64,000 bases of DNA, taken from [Flexibacter] sp. ATCC 35103. GTDB lineage: Bacteria > Bacteroidota > Bacteroidia > Flavobacteriales > Flavobacteriaceae. A model generated the notes under the pieces. That model worked only from the letters and a program-made list of their open reading frames with translations. It did no database searches and was not told where the DNA came from. The position numbers were made by a program, and so were the translations under genes. Position 1 is the stretch's first letter, and every line of letters starts with the position of its first letter. Shown piece after piece: positions 17,300 to 25,642 of this stretch. The stretch covers positions 933,586 through 997,585 of the forward strand of contig NZ_MTQF01000001.1 of NCBI RefSeq assembly GCF_001975985.1, in the 5' to 3' direction.

Positions 17300-19633
17300 C
17301 TAATTTTGATATTGTTTCTTATTTGGTTTTGCACTCATATAAAAAGTAATTTTTCCGCCATTAATAACATCTGTATGTTTCAAGAAAGGCTTATCTAATT
17401 GTTTTCCGTTTAAAAGTACTTTACTCACAAACACATTTTTATCCGATTGATTTACCGTTTCTACTTCGAAACTCTTTCCGTTTTCTAAATTAAAAATTGC
17501 TTTTTTAACCAATGGACTTCCTAAAGCGTATTCATCAGAACCGGGTGCTACGGGATAAAATCCTAAACTGCTAAAAATATACCAAGCGCTCATTTGTCCA
17601 AAATCATCATTTCCTCCTAAACCGTCAGCACCATTTCTGTACATTTTCTTCAGGATCATTCTGATTTTATCCTGCGCTTTCCAAGGCGAATTTGTCCAGT
17701 TGTATAAATACACCACATGATGAGATGGTTCATTTCCGTGAACATAATTCCCAATAATTCCGTCTCTGGTGATATCTTCTGTATTTTCAAAATACTTATC
17801 CGGTAAATGCATGCTGAACAATGAATCTAATCTCACATTAAATTTATCGTTTCCGCCCATCATTTTAATCATTTCAGCAGGATCTTGCGGAACATACAAG
17901 CTATAATTCCAAGAATTTCCTTCAATAAAACCTTGTCCATGCGTATCTAACGGATCAAATTCTTTTTTGAAAGTTCCATCATTTAATTTCGGACGCATGA
18001 AACCTGTTTTGGCATCATATACATTTTTATAATTTTTAGATCTTTCGATAAATTCATTATAAATATCTGTTTTACCTAATTTTTTTGCAGCCTGAGCAAT
18101 TGCCCAATCATCGTAGGCATATTCCAATGTTTTAGATACTGATGATCCGTTTTTATCTTCAGGAACATAACCTTTAGTCATATAATATTCCAATCCGTCA
18201 TAATAAGGTACTTTTGCTGTATTTACACAAGCCTGAAGTGCTTTTTCAGGGTCAAAATTACCATTGCCTTTTACAATTGCATCTGCAATCACAGAAACGG
18301 AATGATACCCAATCATACACCAATTTTCATTGGCATAATGCGACCATATTGGTAACATTTTATGCACACTTTGATCTGAATGTGCCAGCATCGAACTAAT
18401 CATATCCGAATTTCTCGCTGGCTGAACCAAATTGAATAAGGGATGTAAAGCTCTGTAAGTATCCCATAAGGAATAACTGGTATAATTTTTAAAGTTTTCG
18501 GCCTTGTGAACATTCATGTCCAAGCCTTTATAATTTCCGTCTAAATCCATGTATTCTGTTGGTCCTAAAAAGGCATGATACATTGAAGTATAAAAGTTTA
18601 CCAGATCTTCTTTTTGAATGGTTTCAACCTGAATTTTATTCAATTCATTATTCCAGACTTCCTGACTTTGTTTTTTTACTTTTTCGAAATCCCAACCCGG
18701 AACTTCTTTTTTCATATTTTCAAGTGCACCGGCAGAACTCACAGGTGATAATGCCATTTTTATTTTGATCTTCTCGCCTTCTTCAGTATTAAAATCAAAA
18801 AATAACTTCAGGTTTTGACCCGCCATCTCCGGGAAATTCTTTGTCTGGTCAAATCTTCCCCAGAAACCTCTGTATACACTTTTTTCCAATGCTGCTTGAC
18901 CGTAGCTTTTAATAGGTTTACTAAAAGACATCGCAAAATAAACCGTTCTTGTTCTTGCCCAGCCATTGGTCTGGCGATATCCTGTAATTAAAGTATCGTT
19001 CTCAACGCGAACAAATGTCCATACATTTTTTTTATCATAGTTGTAAATTCCTGATGTCAGATCAAGAATTATATGCGATTCGTCAGATTTTGGAAAAGTA
19101 TATTGATGCATTCCAACGCGGGTTGTTGCAGTAAGCTCCGCTTTAATTTTGTGATCTTCAAGAAATACGCTGTAATATGCCGGTTCTGCTTTTTCGGTCG
19201 AATGAGAAAATGCAGATCTATAACCTGATAATGGCTTGGATGCGACTCCCGGATTCAATTGTAATTTTCCTGTTGTTGGCATAATCAAAAAATCACCTAA
19301 ATCAGAATGTCCTGTTCCGCTAAAATGAGTATGGCTAAAACCTACAATCGTTTTATCTTCGTATTGATATCCTGCACAATATTTATAAACCTCGCCATTA
19401 TATTTTCCGTTTAAACCATAAGCAATCGTATCTGTTTCCGGACTTAATTGCACACTCCCAAACGGAACTGTTGCGCCAGGATAGGTATGTCCCATTTTTG
19501 CAGTACCAATCATTGGATCGACGTACTGAATTAAATTACGTTTTTCGATTACTTTTTTCTGTGCATTAACTGCATAACCAAGCACTAAAAATGATAATCC
19601 AAAAAGAAGACTTTTGCCATTTATTCTATTCAT
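17300..19633 (-). CDS. GH92-family alpha-mannosidase, secreted
   Basis: The 777-residue protein starts with a signal peptide (SFLVLGYAVNAQ). It shows the glycoside hydrolase 92 plan. An N-terminal beta-sandwich has YVDPMIGTAKMGHTYPGATV and SPETDT. A linker and (alpha/alpha)6 barrel follow, with SLWDTYRALHPLFNLVQP, GNEPSHHVVYLYNW and GGNDDFGQMSAWYIFSSLGF. GH92 enzymes are calcium-dependent exo-mannosidases, mostly alpha-1,2, that act on fungal mannans or N-glycans. No SusC/SusD pair or other sugar enzyme lies next to it, so it is not part of a visible polysaccharide utilisation locus. Confidence 0.92.
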   Translation of the reverse strand: MNRINGKSLLFGLSFLVLGYAVNAQKKVIEKRNLIQYVDPMIGTAKMGHTYPGATVPFGSVQLSPETDTIAYGLNGKYNGEVYKYCAGYQYEDKTIVGFSHTHFSGTGHSDLGDFLIMPTTGKLQLNPGVASKPLSGYRSAFSHSTEKAEPAYYSVFLEDHKIKAELTATTRVGMHQYTFPKSDESHIILDLTSGIYNYDKKNVWTFVRVENDTLITGYRQTNGWARTRTVYFAMSFSKPIKSYGQAALEKSVYRGFWGRFDQTKNFPEMAGQNLKLFFDFNTEEGEKIKIKMALSPVSSAGALENMKKEVPGWDFEKVKKQSQEVWNNELNKIQVETIQKEDLVNFYTSMYHAFLGPTEYMDLDGNYKGLDMNVHKAENFKNYTSYSLWDTYRALHPLFNLVQPARNSDMISSMLAHSDQSVHKMLPIWSHYANENWCMIGYHSVSVIADAIVKGNGNFDPEKALQACVNTAKVPYYDGLEYYMTKGYVPEDKNGSSVSKTLEYAYDDWAIAQAAKKLGKTDIYNEFIERSKNYKNVYDAKTGFMRPKLNDGTFKKEFDPLDTHGQGFIEGNSWNYSLYVPQDPAEMIKMMGGNDKFNVRLDSLFSMHLPDKYFENTEDITRDGIIGNYVHGNEPSHHVVYLYNWTNSPWKAQDKIRMILKKMYRNGADGLGGNDDFGQMSAWYIFSSLGFYPVAPGSDEYALGSPLVKKAIFNLENGKSFEVETVNQSDKNVFVSKVLLNGKQLDKPFLKHTDVINGGKITFYMSAKPNKKQYQN

Positions 19634-19812
19634 CAGGTATTTTTTTAAGCATTATTTTTTTTCTAAAACAGCATTACGCATTTACTAAAACGATTTACCA
19701 ATTGTTTTAGGTTAGAAAAATACAACAAAAAATGATTTTTAAAAAATATAAATTCTATTCAACTAAAAAGCTTTTAAATATCTTTGATTCTATAAAAATG
19801 CAACCTTTACTC

Positions 19813-20436
19813 ATGAAGAATTTTATTTTATTGTTATTGATTTCTTTCTCAACATTTAGTTTTTCACAAAAAACAGAAAGCTATAAATTGACAAAACAAG
19901 AAATAACCGAAAGAGAACTGGATCAAGTTTCAGATTTTCCTATTTATAAAGCGTTCGAATGTTCAGATAAAAGTGGCGTGTATGAATTGCTTTTATGCGA
20001 AAATCAAAAAAATATTTCTAAAAAAGATACTTTAAATACCAAAATTCAGGCTATTTGCACGATGAATGATCATGGTGGATTTCTTGAAAAATGGCGAATA
20101 AATGATTTGCTCGAAAACACGGAACCTAAAGAAACTAATATTTGGTTCTGGACAAAATACTGCAGTAGCAAAGATCTTGACGGCGATGGATATATAGATC
20201 CTGTAATTGTTTATGGAACCAGAAATGAAAATGATGAAATAAAACGTGTAAAAATTATTACGGTTTATAAAAACAAAAAATATGCAATTCGTGCCATAGA
20301 ATGTGATCTTGATGATTGCAGAAGTTTTAAAAAAGATCAAAATTGGAATTCTTTACCTCAAAAAGTAAAAACGTACGTAGATAGTTTAGTTGTAAAAATA
20401 AGAAAGGAACAAGATCTTCTTTTGAAAAATGGGTAG
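19813..20436 (+). CDS. Secreted protein of unknown function
   Basis: I take the ATG at 19813 as the start because it opens a proper signal peptide (MKNFILLLLISFSTFSFSQ); the frame is open further upstream, but that stretch looks non-coding. The mature protein of about 190 residues has a short segment, SKDLDGDGYIDPVIVYGT, resembling an EF-hand-like or FG-GAP-like calcium loop. I recall similar flavobacterial proteins being named M949_RS01915-type surface polysaccharide proteins, but I cannot verify that. Its C-terminus is helical and charged. There is no operon partner. Confidence 0.6.
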   Translation: MKNFILLLLISFSTFSFSQKTESYKLTKQEITERELDQVSDFPIYKAFECSDKSGVYELLLCENQKNISKKDTLNTKIQAICTMNDHGGFLEKWRINDLLENTEPKETNIWFWTKYCSSKDLDGDGYIDPVIVYGTRNENDEIKRVKIITVYKNKKYAIRAIECDLDDCRSFKKDQNWNSLPQKVKTYVDSLVVKIRKEQDLLLKNG

Positions 20437-20529
20437 GAGTTAAATTTCATTTTTTTTAAATTCCAAATTCAGAACTTGATTAAAATGTGGGGTAAAACTA
20501 ATTACTTGCCAAGACTGGATTAATCCCGA

Positions 20530-20640
20530 AGCTTTCGCACAGCTCTACAATATGGTTGGAGCATTTGGCTTTTTTTTTGCTTTGTCTAAACTGGACTAAA
20601 GTCCAGCCCTACAATATAGATTGAGCCTTCGGCACTTTTT
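20530..20640. repeat. Two degenerate copies of an intergenic element, each ending in T9
   Basis: AGCTCTACAATATGGTTGGA (near 20542) and AGCCCTACAATATAGATTGA (near 20607) are related direct repeats. Each is followed by GC-rich bases and a run of nine T. ACTGGACTAAAGTCCAG before the second copy is a near-palindrome. It lies between convergent genes and may act as a tandem terminator on the plus strand. Confidence 0.6.
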
Positions 20641-20647
20641 TTTTAGT

Positions 20648-21256
20648 TTAAAGCTTTTGTTTTAGATTTTCTTTTACCTCATCAAACCATTCGTTTTTTA
20701 GAATGCTTAAAACAATTGAATCGCGACGTACTTCGCTATTTGCTGTTGGCATGTGACTGCGTAAAACGCCTTCGACTTTGCAGCCAATGCTTTTCATGGC
20801 AGCAATGCTTCGCTCATTATTATTATCGGCACGAAATTCTACACGCTCCATTCCCAGAGTTTCAAAGGCAAATTGCAGCAATAAAAATTTACAATGTTTG
20901 TTAAGTCCGGTTCCTCTAAAAGCAGATCCGTACCAGGTATATCCTAATTGTAATGTTTTATAATCAAGTTGAATATCATAAAATCGGGTTGAACCTGCGT
21001 ATTTTTGAGATTTTTTATCGAAAACTATAAACGGAAATTCTTTTTTGTTTTCTCGTGCTTTTATTGCCGATTGAATATATTTAATCAAGTTTTGTTTTCC
21101 GTCGGCACCAACTAATGAATATTTCCAGGTTTCCGGTTCGTTAATCGAGATTTCTAATAAATTATCGACGTCTGATTCTTGCAACGAACGCAATAAAACC
21201 AAATTGTCTTCTAAAATTATAGTATCTGAGAAACTGAAATTTGATGCTGAAGTCAT
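20648..21256 (-). CDS. GNAT-family acetyltransferase (RimJ/RimL-like)
   Basis: The 202-residue protein shows the acetyltransferase_3 pattern. LVLLRSLQESDVDNLLEISI opens the fold, a central LGYTWYGSAFRGTGLNKHCK (near 130) is the acetyl-CoA pyrophosphate-binding region, and VEFRADNNNERSIAAMKSIG (near 158) follows. This subgroup acetylates N-terminal amines of ribosomal proteins or small molecules. The exact substrate is unknown. It is cytoplasmic, with no signal. It is convergent with the secreted unknown gene upstream. Confidence 0.85.
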   Translation of the reverse strand: MTSASNFSFSDTIILEDNLVLLRSLQESDVDNLLEISINEPETWKYSLVGADGKQNLIKYIQSAIKARENKKEFPFIVFDKKSQKYAGSTRFYDIQLDYKTLQLGYTWYGSAFRGTGLNKHCKFLLLQFAFETLGMERVEFRADNNNERSIAAMKSIGCKVEGVLRSHMPTANSEVRRDSIVLSILKNEWFDEVKENLKQKL

Positions 21257-21456
21257 AATTATAAATCTTTATTTATTCTGTAATTTTAAAAAACCTTTCT
21301 TTGTAAGATCAGATGAAGTTGTAAAGATATTTGAAAAATTTAAAAAGAAGAAATTACAAAAAATTAATATCCCATTTTAAATTTTTATTTTCCTTTAAAA
21401 AATATAAGTTTTTTCTTTCTTTATTTGTATCATTGCAATTATTTTAAACTACAATT

Positions 21457-22037
21457 TTGAATATTTTATTAGTCGTAGCAATAGCATCAAAAAAGGAATT
21501 TGGGGAAACTGTTTGGTACGATTTATTAATCGCACTATTTACAGGAATATTATCTTGTCTAATATTTTACTTAGTACTTCGAATATTTAAGCCCAATATC
21601 AAAACTTGCAGTATTATTTGTAAAGAACTTGAATCTCTTTATAATGAAATCATAACAAGATATTACTTTAAATTTATAAACAAAACGTATTCAGATATAG
21701 AAAACATATCTATAAGTTTATTACTAATAGAAGACTATATTCATGGAAGCGGCAAAATTTTAGTGGTAAGGAACTAAAGCTTAGAAGATATGATTTTAAA
21801 AACATTCCGGGCAAATGGACAAAAAATAAAGAAATTCATAATAACTGTGTTCAAATGCTAATTGATGAAGATTTGGAAGATCTTTGGGATGGCAAGAAAG
21901 AATATCTGGAATTACAAATTGATTGTACACATTCTAAGAGCGGAAGAAGACTTGTCCATGTACAAAAGTATACAGATGTAAAAAATACTATCAAAAATGG
22001 ACGCTTTGATTCAGGAGAAAACTTTAACATTATATAG
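21457..22037 (+). pseudogene. Frameshifted membrane protein gene of unknown function
   Basis: Two frames, 21457-21777 (TTG start) and the frame ending at 22037, together encode one protein of about 193 residues. The first half is hydrophobic (WYDLLIALFTGILSCLIFYL, near residues 20-40) and then mixed; the second reads NFSGKELKLRRYDFKNIPGK onward. The first frame stops early after GSGKILVVRN. Restoring one A in the AAAA run at 21754-21757 joins them as GSGKNFSGKELK. Whether this is real decay or a consensus error is not decidable here. The family is not recognised. Confidence 0.6.
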
Positions 22038-22151
22038 ATTGAAACTACTATTTAAATGAGTAATTTTATAGTTCAAATTAAAAAATTATGAAAAACGACA
22101 TTATCTGGAAATAGTTGAATATTTAGTACACTATTCCTTCTTGATTATAAA

Positions 22152-22186
22152 AACAAAAGCCTCTATTAATTAGAGGCTTTTGTTTT
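22152..22186. terminator. Bidirectional terminator
   Basis: AACAAAAGCCTCT pairs with AGAGGCTTTTGTT. It lies between the frameshifted gene and the convergent 118-aa gene, with A-runs on one side and T-runs on the other, so it can serve both. Confidence 0.8.
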
Positions 22187-22201
22187 AAGTATATAATAAA
22201 A

Positions 22202-22558
22202 TTACTCACTCATTTCGTCATAACGTTCCGGAACTTGCGGATCATACAACGGACATTTGAATTCTTCCATGAGTTCAACCAATTTATTCATGGTTTTACC
22301 CTCGGTTCCGTAGCAGTCGATTTTGATGCTTTGTGGTGTAGATATTACCTGAAAAGCGCCTTTTCCTGAAGTGTTTTGCCAGCTGTTTTCATCGACTTTT
22401 TCCCATTGAGAAAATACCGAAGCGATTCTGTTCATAATTACCTGAACCTGAAGTATTTCAAGACCTTCGACTTCTTCTTTTTCGACAAGGGCTTCGTAAA
22501 CCTCGTGATGATTTAAGTAAACTTCTTCTAAATATTTCCAAAAAAGTAATTCGTACAT
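22202..22558 (-). CDS. Conserved cytoplasmic protein of unknown function
   Basis: This 118-residue acidic protein has no signal or membrane segment. It starts MYELLFWKYLEEVYLNHHEV with a strongly helical N-terminal half. The second half, with KGAFQVISTPQSIKIDCYGT, is beta-rich. It ends CPLYDPQVPERYDE. I do not recognise the family. It ends at the bidirectional hairpin and starts close to the purM 3' repeat region. Confidence 0.55.
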   Translation of the reverse strand: MYELLFWKYLEEVYLNHHEVYEALVEKEEVEGLEILQVQVIMNRIASVFSQWEKVDENSWQNTSGKGAFQVISTPQSIKIDCYGTEGKTMNKLVELMEEFKCPLYDPQVPERYDEMSE

Positions 22559-22689
22559 AGCCTGGTGTTTTTTAGCCCCGATAGTAGTGAAAATCCTTTA
22601 ATTTTTTTCTTTAAAAAATTAAAGATTGTAACGGATAGCGGGATTAGCTCCTAAAAAAGCTAATTATTAATAAAAAAGGTTCTGTTGTA

Positions 22690-22742
22690 AACTCCAGTAA
22701 AAAACCTTTGCAACTCAGAACCTTTGAACCTTTGTAACTCAA
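22690..22742. repeat. AACCTTTG-family repeat
   Basis: Tandem pieces AAAAACCTTTGCAACTCAGA and ACCTTTGAACCTTTGTAACT share the unit found at 1776-1868. It lies directly after purM on the minus strand. The remainder of 22559-22747 shows nothing else. Confidence 0.6.
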
Positions 22743-22747
22743 AAAAT

Positions 22748-23926
22748 TTAATACTCGAATGTTCCGTATTCGCTGGTAATTGTTAATTTCTTAGCATCTG
22801 CAGCTTCTACTCTACCTACGATTTGTGCATCGACATTGAATGATTTTGAAATTGCAATAATATCCTGAGCAATATTTTCAGGAACATAAATTTCCATACG
22901 GTGACCGCAATTGAAAACCTGATACATCTCTTTCCAATCGGTTTTTGATTGTTCCTGAATTAATTTGAACAATGGCGGAACCGGAAACAAATTGTCTTTT
23001 ATAATGTGTAAATTCTGAACGAAATGTAAAATTTTAGTTTGTGCACCTCCACTACAATGTACCATTCCGTGAATTTCGTTTGGTGTGTAAGTGTCTAAAA
23101 TTTTCTTGATAATTGGTGCGTAAGTTCTTGTTGGAGAAAGTACTAACTGACCTGCATTTATTGGACTGTTCTCTACTTCATCAGTAAGATTTACCTGTCC
23201 TGAATAAATCAATTCTTCCGGAACAAGTGCATCATAACTCTCTGGATATTTTTTGGCTAAGTATTTCCCAAAAACATCATGACGTGCAGATGTTAATCCG
23301 TTGCTTCCCATTCCGCCATTATAGCTTTTTTCGTAAGTTGCCTGACCAAATGAAGTCAGACCAACGATTACGTCTCCTGCTTTTATATTGGCATTATCCA
23401 CAACATCACTGCGTTTCATGCGAGCGGTTACGGTAGAATCTACTATAATAGTACGAACAACATCCCCAACATCGGCAGTTTCTCCTCCTGTTGAATGAAT
23501 GGTTACACCAAAAGATTTTAATTCGTTGATTAATTCTTCGGTTCCGTTGATGATGGCCGAAATTACCTCAGCTGGAATTAAGTTTTTATTTCTGCCTATT
23601 GTTGATGAAAGCAGGATATTATCTGTTGCTCCAACACATAATAAATCGTCGATATTCATAATTAAAGCATCCTGAGCGATTCCTTTCCAAACTGAAATAT
23701 CTCCTGTTTCTTTCCAGTACATATACGCTAATGACGATTTTGTACCTGCGCCATCTGCGTGCATTATTAAGCAATAGTCTTCGTCCTGTGTTAAATAATC
23801 AGGAACGATTTTACAAAATGCTTGAGGAAATAAACCTTTATCGATGTTTTTTATGGCGTTGTGTACGTCTTCTTTTGATGCCGAAACACCTCTTTGTGCG
23901 TACCTTTTGCTTGAATCTGAACTCAT
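22748..23926 (-). CDS. purM: Phosphoribosylformylglycinamidine cyclo-ligase (AIR synthase)
   Basis: The 392-residue protein matches PurM in its ATP-grasp-unlike AIR-synthase fold. Supporting segments are KRYAQRGVSASKEDVHNA at the start, HADGAGTKSSLAYMYW near 55, IAQDALIMNIDDLLCVGA near 82, and HSTGGETADVGDVVRT near 144. Its C-terminal domain has HGMVHCSGGAQTKILHF and FNCGHRMEIYVPE. It closes the imidazole ring in de novo purine synthesis (FGAM to AIR, using ATP). It is about 45 residues longer than the E. coli enzyme, as is common in Bacteroidota. I saw no purine riboswitch upstream. Confidence 0.9.
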   Translation of the reverse strand: MSSDSSKRYAQRGVSASKEDVHNAIKNIDKGLFPQAFCKIVPDYLTQDEDYCLIMHADGAGTKSSLAYMYWKETGDISVWKGIAQDALIMNIDDLLCVGATDNILLSSTIGRNKNLIPAEVISAIINGTEELINELKSFGVTIHSTGGETADVGDVVRTIIVDSTVTARMKRSDVVDNANIKAGDVIVGLTSFGQATYEKSYNGGMGSNGLTSARHDVFGKYLAKKYPESYDALVPEELIYSGQVNLTDEVENSPINAGQLVLSPTRTYAPIIKKILDTYTPNEIHGMVHCSGGAQTKILHFVQNLHIIKDNLFPVPPLFKLIQEQSKTDWKEMYQVFNCGHRMEIYVPENIAQDIIAISKSFNVDAQIVGRVEAADAKKLTITSEYGTFEY

Positions 23927-24018
23927 GTAACTTAGTTTGTGTTGATGTGGTGCAAAGATAATCCCTTTTTTTAATTCTCACGGTTATACGATTTAAAATT
24001 AGAATATTTGATTCACAA

Positions 24019-24055
24019 AAAAATTCGGCAGGTTTCATAACGCTGCCGAATTTTT
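24019..24055 (-). terminator. Terminator of the curli operon
   Basis: AAAAATTCGGCAG and CTGCCGAATTTTT form a 13-bp stem around an 11-base loop, 36 bases past the last operon stop (24091), with a T-run on the minus strand. Confidence 0.85.
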
Positions 24056-24090
24056 AGGGTAATTGGTTTTAAAAAATTTGGTTCCTGAAA

Positions 24091-25575
24091 TTATTCCCAA
24101 TCTGGCATAACAGTTCCTGAAAACAATACGATTCTTGAATTTATAACGCCTGTAGTTGCTTTTACAGTATTTTTGATCGAAATACCATCATTTGAGGTAT
24201 TGATAAATATCAGTTCTGACTCGTTTGGAGAATACCGAACATCTAAATCGTTTGTTCCTGAAATTTTATCTGTTACGATTTGTGTCGTAATTCCGGTTGC
24301 AAAATTATACTCAAAAATCCTGGAATCTAACTGACGGTAGTTCGAACTTTCATATCCTGAAACATCTCTGGTATACACTATTTTTTGTGCGGTGATAGAA
24401 AAGTTTAATCCACCAACTGCTCCATTTATACCGGAAAGAATGGTAGCTGTTACTGCTCCGGAAGTATCAATAACATAAATCTCAACATTATAACCATTTG
24501 CATCATTTACTTTTAAGGCAATTTTAGATCCATCAGCACTCCAGTCACATTCTGATATAAATTTGCCGTTTGGTGTTTGAAATATTTTCGTCAAACCACT
24601 TCCGTCACTGTTGATTTTATACAATTTATCAAAATTAGGATAAATAAGTTCACTTCCTGAAGCATTCCAGGAATACCCGATATAATCTGAATTGAAACCG
24701 GCAACAGGTACAGAACTTGTGACCTTTTTGATACCAGTTCCGTCAAAATTCATCGTATAAAGATCATTTTGAGAACCATTTGTTCCTATAAAAGCAATTT
24801 TCTTAGCTTGATTATTTCTTCGTGGACGCCAGTAATTTTTATCTGAACTGGTTAATTGATATTGTTTTCCGGCATCATCAGCTGTAAAAATCACATTATT
24901 ATCATTTATGTTTTTCACAAATAAATATCGTGTTGCAGGAAAAGCAAGTGTCGTAAATGTATTTACTGTGCTTAAAACAGGCGTATTTACACCATCTGTT
25001 ACTTCAATTTGCCAATAATACTTTGTTCCGTATATTAAGTCTGTCAATGTTAGTTTAGTTTCTTTTATGGGTTCATAAACTTTCACTTCGCTATTGTTAC
25101 TATTTCTAAGCGTGATTTTAAAAACCAGTTCATCTTTATCAGGATCTGTATCTGTCCAGGTTAAATCCAGAGATACTGCCTGAGCTGTGCTATTATCAAT
25201 TGGACTTACTAATACGGGAACTGTTGGCGGTTTATTATTGGCTGTGGCTTTTTTGAGTTCAAAAACAACTTCAGAGGTGTTGTTTCCGGTAAGTGTAACG
25301 GCTTCAAATTTTGCAACAAAACCATCTTTCTGAGCCTGAAAAGAATATTCACCTGCTTTTACGTTCGAAACGGTAAATTTACCTTCGGCATCTGTAAAAA
25401 CTGTACTTGTAGTTGGGCTGGAAAGTATTTTAACGTTTTCCATAGGTTCAAAAGTATCTGCATTGACGACTCTTCCGGTAACGGTACCAAATTCATATTC
25501 TCCTATTTTTTCTTCGCTGCAGGAAACCAAAAACAATAAAAAAAGTACACTTGCTATTTTGTATAAATACTTCAT
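24091..25575 (-). CDS. Beta-propeller lipoprotein at the end of the curli operon
   Basis: I place the start at 25575, whose ATG opens the lipoprotein signal MKYLYKIASVLFLLFLVSC; a second ATG lies at 25605. About 494 residues follow this plan: a carboxypeptidase-regulatory-like beta-sandwich (TVTGRVVNADTFEPMENVKI), a fibronectin-III-like domain (TDTDPDKDELVFKITLRNSN, YYWQIEVTDG), then a TolB/PD40-type beta-propeller of repeats such as DLYTMNFDGTG and YKINSDGSGLTK. It should be anchored by lipid and may bind sugar, peptide or curli fibre. It is 67 bases after csgG. Its role in curli is inferred from position only. Confidence 0.8.
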   Translation of the reverse strand: MKYLYKIASVLFLLFLVSCSEEKIGEYEFGTVTGRVVNADTFEPMENVKILSSPTTSTVFTDAEGKFTVSNVKAGEYSFQAQKDGFVAKFEAVTLTGNNTSEVVFELKKATANNKPPTVPVLVSPIDNSTAQAVSLDLTWTDTDPDKDELVFKITLRNSNNSEVKVYEPIKETKLTLTDLIYGTKYYWQIEVTDGVNTPVLSTVNTFTTLAFPATRYLFVKNINDNNVIFTADDAGKQYQLTSSDKNYWRPRRNNQAKKIAFIGTNGSQNDLYTMNFDGTGIKKVTSSVPVAGFNSDYIGYSWNASGSELIYPNFDKLYKINSDGSGLTKIFQTPNGKFISECDWSADGSKIALKVNDANGYNVEIYVIDTSGAVTATILSGINGAVGGLNFSITAQKIVYTRDVSGYESSNYRQLDSRIFEYNFATGITTQIVTDKISGTNDLDVRYSPNESELIFINTSNDGISIKNTVKATTGVINSRIVLFSGTVMPDWE

Positions 25576-25642
25576 TTTTAATTTGTTTTTAAATTTAAAC
25601 TTCATCTTTATATCTTCGGTATTGCATTTTTTTACGATTGTA

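Noticed and set aside
19732..19812. Upstream extension of the secreted unknown gene
   Set aside because: The signal peptide begins at 19813, and the extra residues are Lys/Phe-rich and A/T-driven.
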